Shown here one piece after another: positions 35,692 to 44,155 of a DNA stretch of 64,000 bases. The position numbers and the translations under genes were made by a program. Below the pieces are notes generated by a model that had not been told where the DNA came from, did no database searches, and saw only the letters and a program-made list of their open reading frames with translations. Each line of letters begins with the position of its first letter. Position 1 is the stretch's first letter. The DNA is from Caballeronia cordobensis (GTDB lineage Bacteria > Pseudomonadota > Gammaproteobacteria > Burkholderiales > Burkholderiaceae), in the NCBI RefSeq assembly GCF_001544575.2, contig NZ_FCNY02000011.1, forward strand, positions 124,001 to 188,000, read 5' to 3'.

Positions 35692-36429
35692 ATGCCCTTG
35701 CTCTTCAACCAACGGCATCGAACGCGAGACATGCTGACTTCCTTCTTTCGAAGCGGCGACGCCATGCGCAGCCGGCGCGTCAGCGAGATCGTTCTATCGG
35801 ACACGCTCGATATTCCCGCGCCCTCGCAACGCCTGCTGGCGGACTGGCAGAGAGAAACGTCGTCGCGCCTCATGCTCGAACCGGGCGATGTGGACGTGAT
35901 GCCGCTCGCGCGAACGCAGTTTCGCTGGCCGGACTACAAACAGTGCGTGCAGGCCGTGTCCGACTGGACGAAGGCGCTCGGGCTGCCCGCCGTGCTCGCC
36001 GCCAGCAACGTCGCGCTCATGGCATGCCGTGGCGCGCGATACCACCACGACGGCGCGCAATATGGCGGCGCGGCCTTTTGCAATCTCTTCCTGAGCGAAG
36101 ACAAGGGGCTCGACCTGCACTTTCCTTCGATCGGCCGCCGCATTCCCCTCACGCGGGGAACGGCCGTGATCTTCGACACGGGCCGGCCTCACGGCGTCAT
36201 TCAGCGCGGCAGCGACGGCTTCCATGCGGCCGACTTCCCGCCGGACCGGGATGGCATCCAGATCTTCCTGACCTGGGAGCTGCCCATCGAAGACGTCCAT
36301 GTCGCGCAAGCGCTCGGCGTGGCCTTCGACACGGACCGTTTAACGTCGCTGCAACTGAATGAAGAGCAGATCCGGCTGAATGGCGCGCCGGTCGATGTAT
36401 GCCCGGAAACCGGCCGCTGGCGCACGTGA
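35692..36429 (+). CDS. Putative 2OG-Fe(II) oxygenase-like protein
   Basis: A 245-aa protein that I do not recognise by name. RYHHDGAQYGGAAFCNLFL holds an HxD-type pair and, about 55 residues later, GTAVIFDTGRPHGVIQRG holds a distal His followed by Arg. That spacing and the surrounding beta-strands are the facial triad of 2-oxoglutarate/Fe(II) dioxygenases of the double-stranded beta-helix fold. The length fits. ATG 35692 is one of several candidate starts (GTG 35671 and a later ATG). It is divergent from deoC; no link to deoxyribose is evident. Confidence 0.5.
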   Translation: MPLLFNQRHRTRDMLTSFFRSGDAMRSRRVSEIVLSDTLDIPAPSQRLLADWQRETSSRLMLEPGDVDVMPLARTQFRWPDYKQCVQAVSDWTKALGLPAVLAASNVALMACRGARYHHDGAQYGGAAFCNLFLSEDKGLDLHFPSIGRRIPLTRGTAVIFDTGRPHGVIQRGSDGFHAADFPPDRDGIQIFLTWELPIEDVHVAQALGVAFDTDRLTSLQLNEEQIRLNGAPVDVCPETGRWRT

Positions 36430-36507
36430 CAGGGCAAAGGACGATTAACGCCTTCGCGGGCCGCTTCCCCTACAATACGGCGACCCATTCCTCGTGAGCC
36501 AAGCGCG

Positions 36508-37428
36508 GTGGACCGATTAGAAGCCATGGAAATGCTGGTGACCGCGGTGGACGGGGGCAGCCTGTCGGCAGCGGCTCGCGAGCTGAAAACGCCTGTCAGC
36601 ACGCTGACCCGCCGTGTCGCCGATCTCGAAGCGTTGCTCGGAACGCGGCTGCTCATACGCACCACCCGCAAGCTCACGCTGACCGACGCAGGCATGTCGT
36701 ACGTCGCGGCGGCGCGGCGCATTCTCGAACTCGTGCGCGAGCAGGAACACGAAGCCACCGGCGAATTCGCATCCGCACGCGGCGAACTGGTCGTCACCGC
36801 GCCCGTGCAGTTCGGGCGTCTGCATGTCTTGCCCGTCATCAACCGGTTCCTCGCGCAGTATCCGGACATTACCGTTCGGCTTCTGCTCTCCGACCGCAAC
36901 ATCGATCTCATCGATGCGCACGCCGATCTCGCCGTGCGCATCGGCGAACTGCCGGACAGCAATATGATCGCCACGCGCATCGGCGCGTTGCGCCCGGTCG
37001 TATGCGCGAGCCCGGCCTTTTTCGCCAAAAGCGCGCATCCGCTTGAGCCCGACGATCTCCTGAAGCATCCGTGCGTCGTGTTCAATAGCCCGTATCTGTC
37101 GCCCTGGCGCTTCCGGCTGCCGTCGACGCAAAAGCTCTACGTGCTGGACGTGAAGCCCCGGCTCGAAGTCACCTCGCCCGACGCAGCCGTGAGCGCCGCC
37201 GTGGACGACGCGGGCATCACCTACGTGTTCGAGCACGACGCCGACGAAGCGCTGCGCAGCGGACAGCTCGAAGTACTGCTGCCGCAGTTCGAGATCGAGC
37301 CCGTACCCGTGCATCTCGTTCATGTGTCGCGCAGCCTGATGGCGATCAAGCTGCGCCATTTCATCGACTTCGCCGCGCCGAAACTCAGGGAATCCTTGTC
37401 CCGCTTCGGCAAGCCACAGCGCCCCTAA
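36508..37428 (+). CDS. LysR-family regulator
   Basis: A 306-aa LysR-type protein. The HTH reads AMEMLVTAVDGGSLSAAARELKTPVSTLTRRVADLEALLGTRL; the effector domain follows from ~residue 92 (GELVVTAPVQFGRLHVLPVI, CrgA/DsdC-like subgroup). GTG at 36508 is the start. It converges on the hxlR-type gene with a 4-bp overlap. No clear target; the subgroup often regulates quinone or antibiotic-stress genes. Confidence 0.87.
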   Translation: MDRLEAMEMLVTAVDGGSLSAAARELKTPVSTLTRRVADLEALLGTRLLIRTTRKLTLTDAGMSYVAAARRILELVREQEHEATGEFASARGELVVTAPVQFGRLHVLPVINRFLAQYPDITVRLLLSDRNIDLIDAHADLAVRIGELPDSNMIATRIGALRPVVCASPAFFAKSAHPLEPDDLLKHPCVVFNSPYLSPWRFRLPSTQKLYVLDVKPRLEVTSPDAAVSAAVDDAGITYVFEHDADEALRSGQLEVLLPQFEIEPVPVHLVHVSRSLMAIKLRHFIDFAAPKLRESLSRFGKPQRP

Positions 37429-37964
37429 TCCTCAGGCGTAGCAGTTCGCGATGCCTTGCCCGCTTCGCCGAGCACGCGATCATTGCGGTTGTCGATGACC
37501 TCGTGCGTTTTGCCGGTCGCGCCGGGACCGGCCGCGAAGCGCACGTCCCGATAGCCCAGCGCCTGCCCGCCCGGTCCGCGCACTTCCAGCGCCGCGACGG
37601 GGCTGCCGCTCGCATGCTCGACGAGTTCGATAGGCGGCTTGCCGTTCGGCCTCAGCCACTTGTCGCCCCACTGCATCAGCGCGACGAGCACCGGATACAA
37701 GTCCGCCCCTTTCGAGGTTAGCCGGTATCCGAACGTATTCGCGCGTTCCGCAACCGGCACGCGTTCGAGGATCTGAAGCTCGGTCAACCGTTCGAGCCGC
37801 GCCGCCAGCACATTCCGGGCGATGCCGAGCCCGCTCTGGAACTCGTCGAAGCGCCGGCTGCCCTGCGTGCACTCGCGCACGATCAGCAGCGTCCACCACT
37901 CGCCCACCTCGTCAAGCGCGCGGGCGATCGAGCAATCCATCTCGTCGAAGCGTTTTCTGTACAT
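37425..37964 (-). CDS. HxlR-family repressor
   Basis: A 179-aa winged-helix protein. MDCSIARALDEVGEWWTLLIVRECTQGSRRFDEFQSGLGIARNVLAARLERL is the HxlR DNA-binding domain (residues 9-60), with a Cys11 in the position used for redox sensing in some relatives; the C-terminal ~60 residues are an extension. It is divergent from the RND efflux operon. A palindrome with arms TTAAGTT/AACTTAA lies at 37982-38004 right upstream of its own start, and the same element recurs at two efflux promoters, so it most likely represses itself, the RND operon and the MFS operon. Confidence 0.87.
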   Translation of the reverse strand: MYRKRFDEMDCSIARALDEVGEWWTLLIVRECTQGSRRFDEFQSGLGIARNVLAARLERLTELQILERVPVAERANTFGYRLTSKGADLYPVLVALMQWGDKWLRPNGKPPIELVEHASGSPVAALEVRGPGGQALGYRDVRFAAGPGATGKTHEVIDNRNDRVLGEAGKASRTATPED

Positions 37965-37981
37965 GATGGACGCATCCTACA

Positions 37982-38004
37982 TTAAGTTTCGTCACGCAAC
38001 TTAA
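37982..38004. promoter_or_regulatory. HxlR operator 1 (hxlR promoter)
   Basis: TTAAGTT (37982-37988) and AACTTAA (37998-38004) are perfect inverted arms around TCGTCACGC. It starts 18 bp upstream of the hxlR-type start codon. Closely related 23-bp elements occur at 38064-38086 and 44103-44125. Confidence 0.75.
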
Positions 38005-38013
38005 CCATTTTTC

Positions 38014-38086
38014 GGGGAACAGCTCCCCACTTTTGGCCAGTACCGTGACGCAACTGTCTTGTCTATAGTTGCGTCACGAAACTTAA
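38014..38086. promoter_or_regulatory. RND operon promoter block with HxlR operator 2
   Basis: This 73-bp block is a diverged copy of 44053-44125. It begins with GGGGAACAGCTCCCC (5-bp perfect stem, 38014-38028) and ends with operator 2 (38064-38086): TATAGTT-GCGTCACGA-AACTTAA, which is operator 1 in reverse orientation with about three changes. TATAGT at 38064-38069 is a likely -10 box, so a bound repressor would cover the promoter. The hairpin-to-operator distance (50 bp) is identical in both copies. Confidence 0.7.
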
Positions 38087-38110
38087 CCGAACGCCAGACT
38101 TGGGAAAACC

Positions 38111-39361
38111 ATGGAAAACCAAATTGATCAGGCCGACATCGGGGGCGACGCTCCGGCAATCCCGGCGAAGTCGCCTCCGGTCCGATGGATCGGCAAAAGC
38201 GTCGCCGGCCTGGCGATCGTCGCAGCGGCGGCCGCGACGGCGTTTCATCTGCATGGGTCCGATGCCGCGCCGGTCGTCGCGCCGCCGCCTTCGGTGACGA
38301 TCAGCGCGCCGTTGCAACGCGATATCGAAGACCGGCTCGGATCGCTCGGCCAGTTTTCCGCGGTGAATCGCGTCGAACTGCGTGCGCAGGTAGGCGGCAC
38401 GCTCACGCAGATTCACTTCAAGGATGGCGAGATCGTCCATCAGGGCGACCTGCTCTTTCAGATCGACCCGGAGCCGTATCAGATCAAGTTGAGCGAGGCG
38501 ACGGCCGAACTCGGTTCCGCCAGCGCGCGGCTGACGCTCGCCACGCGCCAGCTGGCCCGCGCGCAGGAATTGCAACGCGCCGAAGCGGGAACCGTCGAGA
38601 ACGTCGATCAGAGCGTGGCCGAGCAGCGCGCGGCGCAGGCGGCCGTGGACCGCGCGAACGCGCTGGTTCGCGACGCGCGCTTCGATCTCGATCGCTGCAA
38701 GATCGTGGCGCCCTTTACCGGCCGGATCGGCACGCATCTGGTCTCGATCGGCAATCTAGTGTCCGGCAGCCGCGCCGGCAGCGGGCCGACGACACTGCTT
38801 GCCACCATCGTTTCGCTCGACCCGATCTATCTGGACTTCGACATCAGCGAAAACGACTACGCCGCGTTTCAGCGTTCGCGCGCGAGCCTGCAAGGACCGC
38901 TCGCGGACACCGTGCAACTCTCGCCCACGGGCGACAGCGGCTTCACGCGCACCGGCAAATTCGATTTCATCGACAACGCGCTCGACCGTTCGAGCGGGAC
39001 CATTCATGCGCGCGCGACGATCCCGAATCGCGATCTGTCGCTCACGCCCGGCGGCTTCGCGCGTGTGAGGCTCGCCACGACCGCGCCGCAACCGGCCCTG
39101 CTCGTGCCCGATGCCGCCGTGCTCGACGATCAGACGGACCACATGGTGTACGTGGTCGGCGCGGACGACGTGGCGACGCCGAGAAAGGTGCAGACCGGCG
39201 ATCTGCGCGGCGGCCTGCGCGTGATCCGCTCGGGCCTTGCGCCGACCGACCGCGTGGTCATCGACGGCATTCCGTCTGTCCACCCCGGTTCGAAGATCGC
39301 CCCTCGCGCGGGCAGCATCCAGTTCTCGGCGGAGCAAGTGGTCGAAGGAGCGAAATCATGA
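38111..39361 (+). CDS. RND efflux periplasmic adaptor (MFP)
   Basis: A 416-aa membrane-fusion protein. A single N-terminal TM segment (SVAGLAIVAAAAATAFHL, ~residues 28-45) anchors it. Lipoyl/barrel-sandwich halves VNRVELRAQVGGTLTQIHFKDGEIVHQGDLLFQIDP and RFDLDRCKIVAPFTGRIG flank a coiled-coil hairpin (~residues 115-180); the beta-barrel and membrane-proximal domains follow. It bridges the pump at 39358 to the outer-membrane channel at 42546. The stop overlaps the pump start (ATGA). Confidence 0.92.
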   Translation: MENQIDQADIGGDAPAIPAKSPPVRWIGKSVAGLAIVAAAAATAFHLHGSDAAPVVAPPPSVTISAPLQRDIEDRLGSLGQFSAVNRVELRAQVGGTLTQIHFKDGEIVHQGDLLFQIDPEPYQIKLSEATAELGSASARLTLATRQLARAQELQRAEAGTVENVDQSVAEQRAAQAAVDRANALVRDARFDLDRCKIVAPFTGRIGTHLVSIGNLVSGSRAGSGPTTLLATIVSLDPIYLDFDISENDYAAFQRSRASLQGPLADTVQLSPTGDSGFTRTGKFDFIDNALDRSSGTIHARATIPNRDLSLTPGGFARVRLATTAPQPALLVPDAAVLDDQTDHMVYVVGADDVATPRKVQTGDLRGGLRVIRSGLAPTDRVVIDGIPSVHPGSKIAPRAGSIQFSAEQVVEGAKS

Positions 39362-42300
39362 AGCTGACGCACTTCTTCATCGAGCATCCGCGCTTTGCCG
39401 CCGTGCTCAACATTTTCGTCGTGCTCATCGGCCTGGCGACGATGATCAAGCTGCCGGTGGCGCAATACCCGAACATCGTGCCCACCACGATTCAGATCAC
39501 CACGTCGTATCCCGGCGCATCCGCCGAGACCATTGCACGCACGGTCGCCACGCCGCTCGAACAGTCGATCAACGGCGTCGAGAACATGGACTACATCTCG
39601 AGCCAGTCGACCGGCAACGGGCAATTGACGATCACGGTGATCTTCAAGGTCGGCACGAATCCGGACACGGCGCTGCTGCTCACGCGCAGCCGCGTGGAAG
39701 ACACGCTCTCGCGCCTGCCCGCCGACGTGCAGTTGCAGGGCGTCCAGGTGAAAAAAACCATTCAGGCGCTGCTGCTCGGCGTCCACGTCTATTCGCCCGA
39801 TGGATCGCGAAGTCCCGAGTATCTGTCGAACTACATGCTCAAGGTGCGGGATCAGATTGCCCGCTTGCCGGGCGTCTCGGACTTCCAGTTGTTCGGCGAA
39901 CGGCAATACGCCATGCGAATCTGGATCGATCCGGACAAAGCGGCTTCGTACCGCATCAGCGCGGGCGAGATTCTCGCGGCGCTTCGCGCGCAGAACGCCG
40001 CCGTATCCGCGGGCGTGCTGAATCAGCCGCCGGTTTCGAACCACGGCACGGGCGCTTATCAGATCAACGTCGAGGCGCTCGGCCGCCTGAGCACGCCGGA
40101 GCAGTTCGGCGACGTGGTCGTGAAGTCGGATACGCAGGGCCATGTCACGCGCATTCGCGATATCGGGCGCGTCGAACTCGGCTCCGTGGATTACGGCTCG
40201 AAGGCGTATGCGGACCGATACGCGGCGACGCCCTGGTTCGTGATCGCGACGCCGGATGCGAACGTCGTGCAGGTCGAACACGATGTCTGGGCCAAGATGG
40301 CCGAACTGAAGAAGACCTTTCCGCCCGGCGTGGACTACATCAAGATCTACGACCCGACGACCTTCGTTTCGCAGTCGATCCATGAAGTCGCCAAGACCAT
40401 CGGCATCGCGATCCTGCTGGTGGTCGGCGTGGTGTATCTGTTCCTGCAAAACTGGCGCGCGACGATCATTCCGGTGGTCGCGATTCCCGTGTCGCTGGTA
40501 GGCACTTTCGCGGTGCTCTCGCTGTTCGGCGCGTCGATCAATAACCTGTCCCTGTTCGGACTGGTGCTGGCGGTCGGGATCGTCGTGGACGACGCCATCG
40601 TGGTGGTCGAGAACGTCGAACGCAACATGGCGCTCGGCATGAGTCCACGCGAAGCCGCGCATCGCACGATGAGCGAAGTTTCGACCGCCATCATCGCGAT
40701 CGCGCTCACGCTGTGCGCGGTGTTCGGACCGACCGCGCTGATGTCCGGCATCTCCGGCCTGTTCTTCAAGCAGTTTGCGATCACGATCGCCGCGTCCACC
40801 GTGATCTCGTGCTTCGTGTCGCTCACGCTGAGCCCCGCGCTCTGCGCGGTGCTGCTCAAGCCGCACGAAATGGAGAAGACGCGCGGCGGTTCCACGGCGC
40901 TGGGCCGCCTGCATCATGCGATTTTCGGGCGCTTCAATGCATCGTTCGAATGGCTGTCGGCGAAATACGGCAAGATCACCGGCCGCGCCGTGCGCGCGAC
41001 GACCGTGATGCTGATCGTCTATGCCGGCCTGATCGCGGCAACCGGCCTGCAAATGTCGAGAATGCCCACGGGGTTCATTCCGGAGCAGGACATCGGCTAT
41101 CAGGCGGTGATTGCGTTTCTTCCGCCCGGCTCAAGCCTTGAGCGCACCGACAAGGTCATTCGCGAGATCAACGAGATCGTGCTCGACACGCCGGGACTCA
41201 AGGGCGTCACGCATACGTCGCCCGTGTCCGGCTTCGACGTCACCACAGGCACGATTGCGCCCAATGTGGGGACGCTGTTCTACGGCCTGCCTTCGCTGTA
41301 TGGCAAGCACGTGCCGGGCGTCAACGCGGCCTCGATGCTGGTCGCGCTGCGCAAGCGTGTCGCCGGGGTCAAGGACGCGGTCGTGGTGGTGGTGAATCCG
41401 CCGCCCGTGCAGGGGCTCGGCGCGGCGGGCGGCTTCAAGCTGATGCTCGAAGACCGCGGCGGACTCGGCCCGCAAGCGCTCGCCGACGCGGCGCACGCGC
41501 TCGTGGCGGCGGCCAACAAGGACAAGACCTTCGGCGGCGTGTTCACGCTCTATGACGCGGGCGCGCCGTCGGTCTATGCGGACGTCGATCGTCTGAAGGC
41601 GCAAAAGATCGGACTCACGCCAACCGATGTGTTCTCGACGATGGAACTCTATCTCGGCTCGCAATACGTCAACGACTTCAACTTCATGGGACGCACGTAT
41701 CAAGTGCGGGTTCAGGGAGACGAAGCATTCCGCCGCACGCCGGAAGATATCGGCAGGCTCAAGGTGCGCAATGCATCCGGCGACATGGTGCCGATCAGCA
41801 GCGTGGCGACGTTCCGCAACAACACGCAGCCGTACCGCGTGCCGCGCTACAACATGTATCCGGCAGCGGAAATCATGGGCGCGGCGGGCCCGGGCCTCTC
41901 CTCGGGCGATGCCATCGAACGCATGGAGGAACTTGCTCAACAGGTGCTTCCGAACGGCATCGCCTATGAATGGACCGACCTCGCTCATCAGCAAAAAGAG
42001 CAGACCATGTCGCCGCTCGTGATCTTCGCCGCTTCCGCGCTGTTCGTGTTCCTCGTGCTGGCTGCGCAATACGAAAGCTGGAAGACGCCGCTCGCGATCG
42101 TGCTGATCGTGCCGATGTGTCTGCTCGCGGCGGCGATCGGCCTGAACATGCGCGGCATGCCGATCGACATCCTCGCGCAGATCGGCTTCGTGGTGCTCGT
42201 GGGGCTCGCGGCCAAGAACGCGATTCTGATCGTGGAGTTCGCCAAGCAGCGTCAGGAGGAAGACGGCGTCAACGCGGAGGATGCCGCCACGCACGCGGCC

Positions 42301-42549
42301 CACGTGCGGCTGCGCCCGATCCTGATGACGTCGTTTGCCTTTATCGCGGGCGTCGCGCCGCTCGCCATTGCCGAAGGCGCGGGCTCGGAGATGCGGCAGT
42401 CGCTCGGCACGACGGTGTTCTTCGGCATGCTCGGCGTGACGCTCTTCGGTCTCGCCTTTACGCCGGCGTTCTATGCCTTCGTGCGCAAGCTCGGCATCCG
42501 CGACGTGCATGCCCTGCCGCGCAAACTCAGCAGTGGAGAAGCGAAATGA
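39358..42549 (+). CDS. RND multidrug efflux pump (HAE1 family)
   Basis: A 1063-aa proton-driven inner-membrane pump with 12 TM helices and two large periplasmic loops. Family motifs include the N-terminus MKLTHFFIEHPRFAAVLNIF, LVLAVGIVVDDAIVVVENVERNM in TM4 (the Asp-Asp pair of the proton relay) and GFVVLVGLAAKNAILIVEFA in TM10 (relay Lys). Length matches AcrB/MexB relatives (~1040-1060). ATG at 39358 is chosen because homology begins there; the open frame upstream overlaps the adaptor gene. Substrates are unknown, likely drugs, solvents or aromatic compounds. Confidence 0.93.
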   Translation: MKLTHFFIEHPRFAAVLNIFVVLIGLATMIKLPVAQYPNIVPTTIQITTSYPGASAETIARTVATPLEQSINGVENMDYISSQSTGNGQLTITVIFKVGTNPDTALLLTRSRVEDTLSRLPADVQLQGVQVKKTIQALLLGVHVYSPDGSRSPEYLSNYMLKVRDQIARLPGVSDFQLFGERQYAMRIWIDPDKAASYRISAGEILAALRAQNAAVSAGVLNQPPVSNHGTGAYQINVEALGRLSTPEQFGDVVVKSDTQGHVTRIRDIGRVELGSVDYGSKAYADRYAATPWFVIATPDANVVQVEHDVWAKMAELKKTFPPGVDYIKIYDPTTFVSQSIHEVAKTIGIAILLVVGVVYLFLQNWRATIIPVVAIPVSLVGTFAVLSLFGASINNLSLFGLVLAVGIVVDDAIVVVENVERNMALGMSPREAAHRTMSEVSTAIIAIALTLCAVFGPTALMSGISGLFFKQFAITIAASTVISCFVSLTLSPALCAVLLKPHEMEKTRGGSTALGRLHHAIFGRFNASFEWLSAKYGKITGRAVRATTVMLIVYAGLIAATGLQMSRMPTGFIPEQDIGYQAVIAFLPPGSSLERTDKVIREINEIVLDTPGLKGVTHTSPVSGFDVTTGTIAPNVGTLFYGLPSLYGKHVPGVNAASMLVALRKRVAGVKDAVVVVVNPPPVQGLGAAGGFKLMLEDRGGLGPQALADAAHALVAAANKDKTFGGVFTLYDAGAPSVYADVDRLKAQKIGLTPTDVFSTMELYLGSQYVNDFNFMGRTYQVRVQGDEAFRRTPEDIGRLKVRNASGDMVPISSVATFRNNTQPYRVPRYNMYPAAEIMGAAGPGLSSGDAIERMEELAQQVLPNGIAYEWTDLAHQQKEQTMSPLVIFAASALFVFLVLAAQYESWKTPLAIVLIVPMCLLAAAIGLNMRGMPIDILAQIGFVVLVGLAAKNAILIVEFAKQRQEEDGVNAEDAATHAAHVRLRPILMTSFAFIAGVAPLAIAEGAGSEMRQSLGTTVFFGMLGVTLFGLAFTPAFYAFVRKLGIRDVHALPRKLSSGEAK

Positions 42550-44024
42550 ACCAGCTCTTATCCAGAACGGTGACGGCGATAGCGGGCAGCGTGTTTGTCA
42601 GCGCCTTTCTCGCGGCGTGCGCGGTCGGGCCGAACTACGTTGCGCCTGACACGCAGATGGCGCCGTTTCATAACGCGCAGCGTGTCGCCGAGCGGCAGGC
42701 CACGCTGCCGGCGCCCAGCCTCGATAGCTGGTGGACCGGCTTCGACGATCCGCAACTGGTCACGGTGGTGCAACGCGCGCTGGCTCAGAACCTGAGCATT
42801 CAGGCCGCGATCGCGCGCGTCGCGCAGTCGCGGGCGGCGGCGCAGGCGGCAGGCGCGCAACTGCTTCCGTCGGCCGATATCAACGCGTCGTACTCGGCCC
42901 AACATCAGAGCGCGCAAAGTCCGCTCGGCACGCTGGCGAGCGCGTTTCCGAACTACGGCCGCGATCAGAAGCAGTACGTCGCGGGCGCGACCGCAAGCTG
43001 GGAAATCGATCTCGCGGGCGGCCTCAGACGCGCCCACGCAGCCGCCACGGACGAAGAGCAGGCCGCCGAGGCCGCGCAACTCGGCACGCGCGTCACCGTG
43101 GCCGCGGACGCCGCCGACGCGTATCTGCAGATTCGCGGCCTGCAGGCGCAACTGGCCGTCACGCAGAATCAGGTGGACACGGACGCGCGCCTGCTGGAAC
43201 TCGTGAAAGCGCGCAAGCGGGCCGGTGCATCCGACGAACGCGAGGTCGCTCAGGCCGAAGCGTCGTTGCGTCAGGCGCGTGCGGCCGTGCCGAGCTTGCG
43301 GGTCGCGCTCGAAGCGCAATCGAACCGGCTCGACGTGCTGCTGGGCGCGCAGCCCGGCACGTATGCGGCGGAACTCGGCACGCATGCCGGCGCGATTCCG
43401 GACGCGCCGGCGATCGGTAGCAGCGATACACCGGTCGATGTGCTGCGCCGCCGCCCCGACATCATCGCCGCGGAACGGCATCTGGCGGCGTCCAACGAAG
43501 GCATCGGCGTGGCGCTTGCGGAGTACTACCCGAAGATTTCGCTTGCCGGCGCGCTGGGTTTCGACAGCCTCTCGGCCAGTCACTTCCTGAGCGCGAAGGC
43601 GTTCCAGGCGGCCGGCACGGGCGCGCTGCGATGGCGTCTGTTCGACTTCGGCAGGGTGGACGCCGAGGTGAAGAACGCGCACGGCGCGTATGCGGAGGCG
43701 CTGGCGCAGTATCGGGAAGCGGCGCTCAAGGCAGCCGAGGACGTCGAGAACGCGTTCATGACGCTCTCGCAAACCGAGCTTCGCGCGCAGGAAATCCAGC
43801 AGGAAGTCGACGCGTTGATGCGGGCGCGAAGCCTTTCGGAGAAGGCGTATCGCGCGGGTTCGATCACGCTCACCGATGTGCTCGACGCCGACCGGCAACT
43901 GCTCGTCGCGCGCAACGATCTCGATGCCACGCGGGCGGATGTCGCGCGCGCCGCCGTGAGGACGTTCCGCGCACTGGGCGGTGGCTGGGACGCGCCGCAA
44001 CAGCAAGTGGCGCAGAAAGACTAG
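42546..44024 (+). CDS. Outer-membrane efflux lipoprotein (NodT/OprM family)
   Basis: A 492-aa TolC-like channel. The signal peptide ends at a lipobox FLAACAVGPNY (Cys25), as in OprM-type lipoproteins. Two OEP repeats are visible (VQRALAQNLSIQAAIARVAQSRAAAQ and DVLRRRPDIIAAERHLAASNEGIGVALAEYYPKIS). ATG 42546 overlaps the pump stop (ATGA); an upstream extension lies wholly within the pump gene in another frame. With the two genes before it, it completes a tripartite efflux system. Confidence 0.92.
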   Translation: MNQLLSRTVTAIAGSVFVSAFLAACAVGPNYVAPDTQMAPFHNAQRVAERQATLPAPSLDSWWTGFDDPQLVTVVQRALAQNLSIQAAIARVAQSRAAAQAAGAQLLPSADINASYSAQHQSAQSPLGTLASAFPNYGRDQKQYVAGATASWEIDLAGGLRRAHAAATDEEQAAEAAQLGTRVTVAADAADAYLQIRGLQAQLAVTQNQVDTDARLLELVKARKRAGASDEREVAQAEASLRQARAAVPSLRVALEAQSNRLDVLLGAQPGTYAAELGTHAGAIPDAPAIGSSDTPVDVLRRRPDIIAAERHLAASNEGIGVALAEYYPKISLAGALGFDSLSASHFLSAKAFQAAGTGALRWRLFDFGRVDAEVKNAHGAYAEALAQYREAALKAAEDVENAFMTLSQTELRAQEIQQEVDALMRARSLSEKAYRAGSITLTDVLDADRQLLVARNDLDATRADVARAAVRTFRALGGGWDAPQQQVAQKD

Positions 44025-44052
44025 GAAAGGCGCGAGCACTTCGCCAGTTTCC

Positions 44053-44125
44053 GGGGAACAGCTTCCCACTCCCGGTCGGTAGTGCGATCCGGCTCGCTCT
44101 CCTATAGTTTCGTCACGCAACGTAA
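44053..44125. promoter_or_regulatory. MFS operon promoter block with HxlR operator 3
   Basis: A second copy of the 38014-38086 block: GGGGAACAGCTTCCC at 44053-44067, then, exactly 50 bp from its start, operator 3 at 44103-44125 (TATAGTT-TCGTCACGC-AACGTAA). The central TCGTCACGC equals operator 1. TATAGT at 44103-44108 is the likely -10 box. It lies between the outer-membrane channel and the MFS gene and gives the latter its own promoter. Confidence 0.68.
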
Positions 44126-44155
44126 TTGCCTTCTCTGTCCTTCGGGAGACATCCA

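Noticed and set aside
38185-39357. Upstream extension of the RND pump frame
   Set aside because: It lies within the adaptor gene in another frame; the pump starts at ATG 39358 with an ATGA overlap.
41970-42545. Upstream extension of the outer-membrane channel frame
   Set aside because: It overlaps the pump gene and precedes a signal peptide that begins at 42546.
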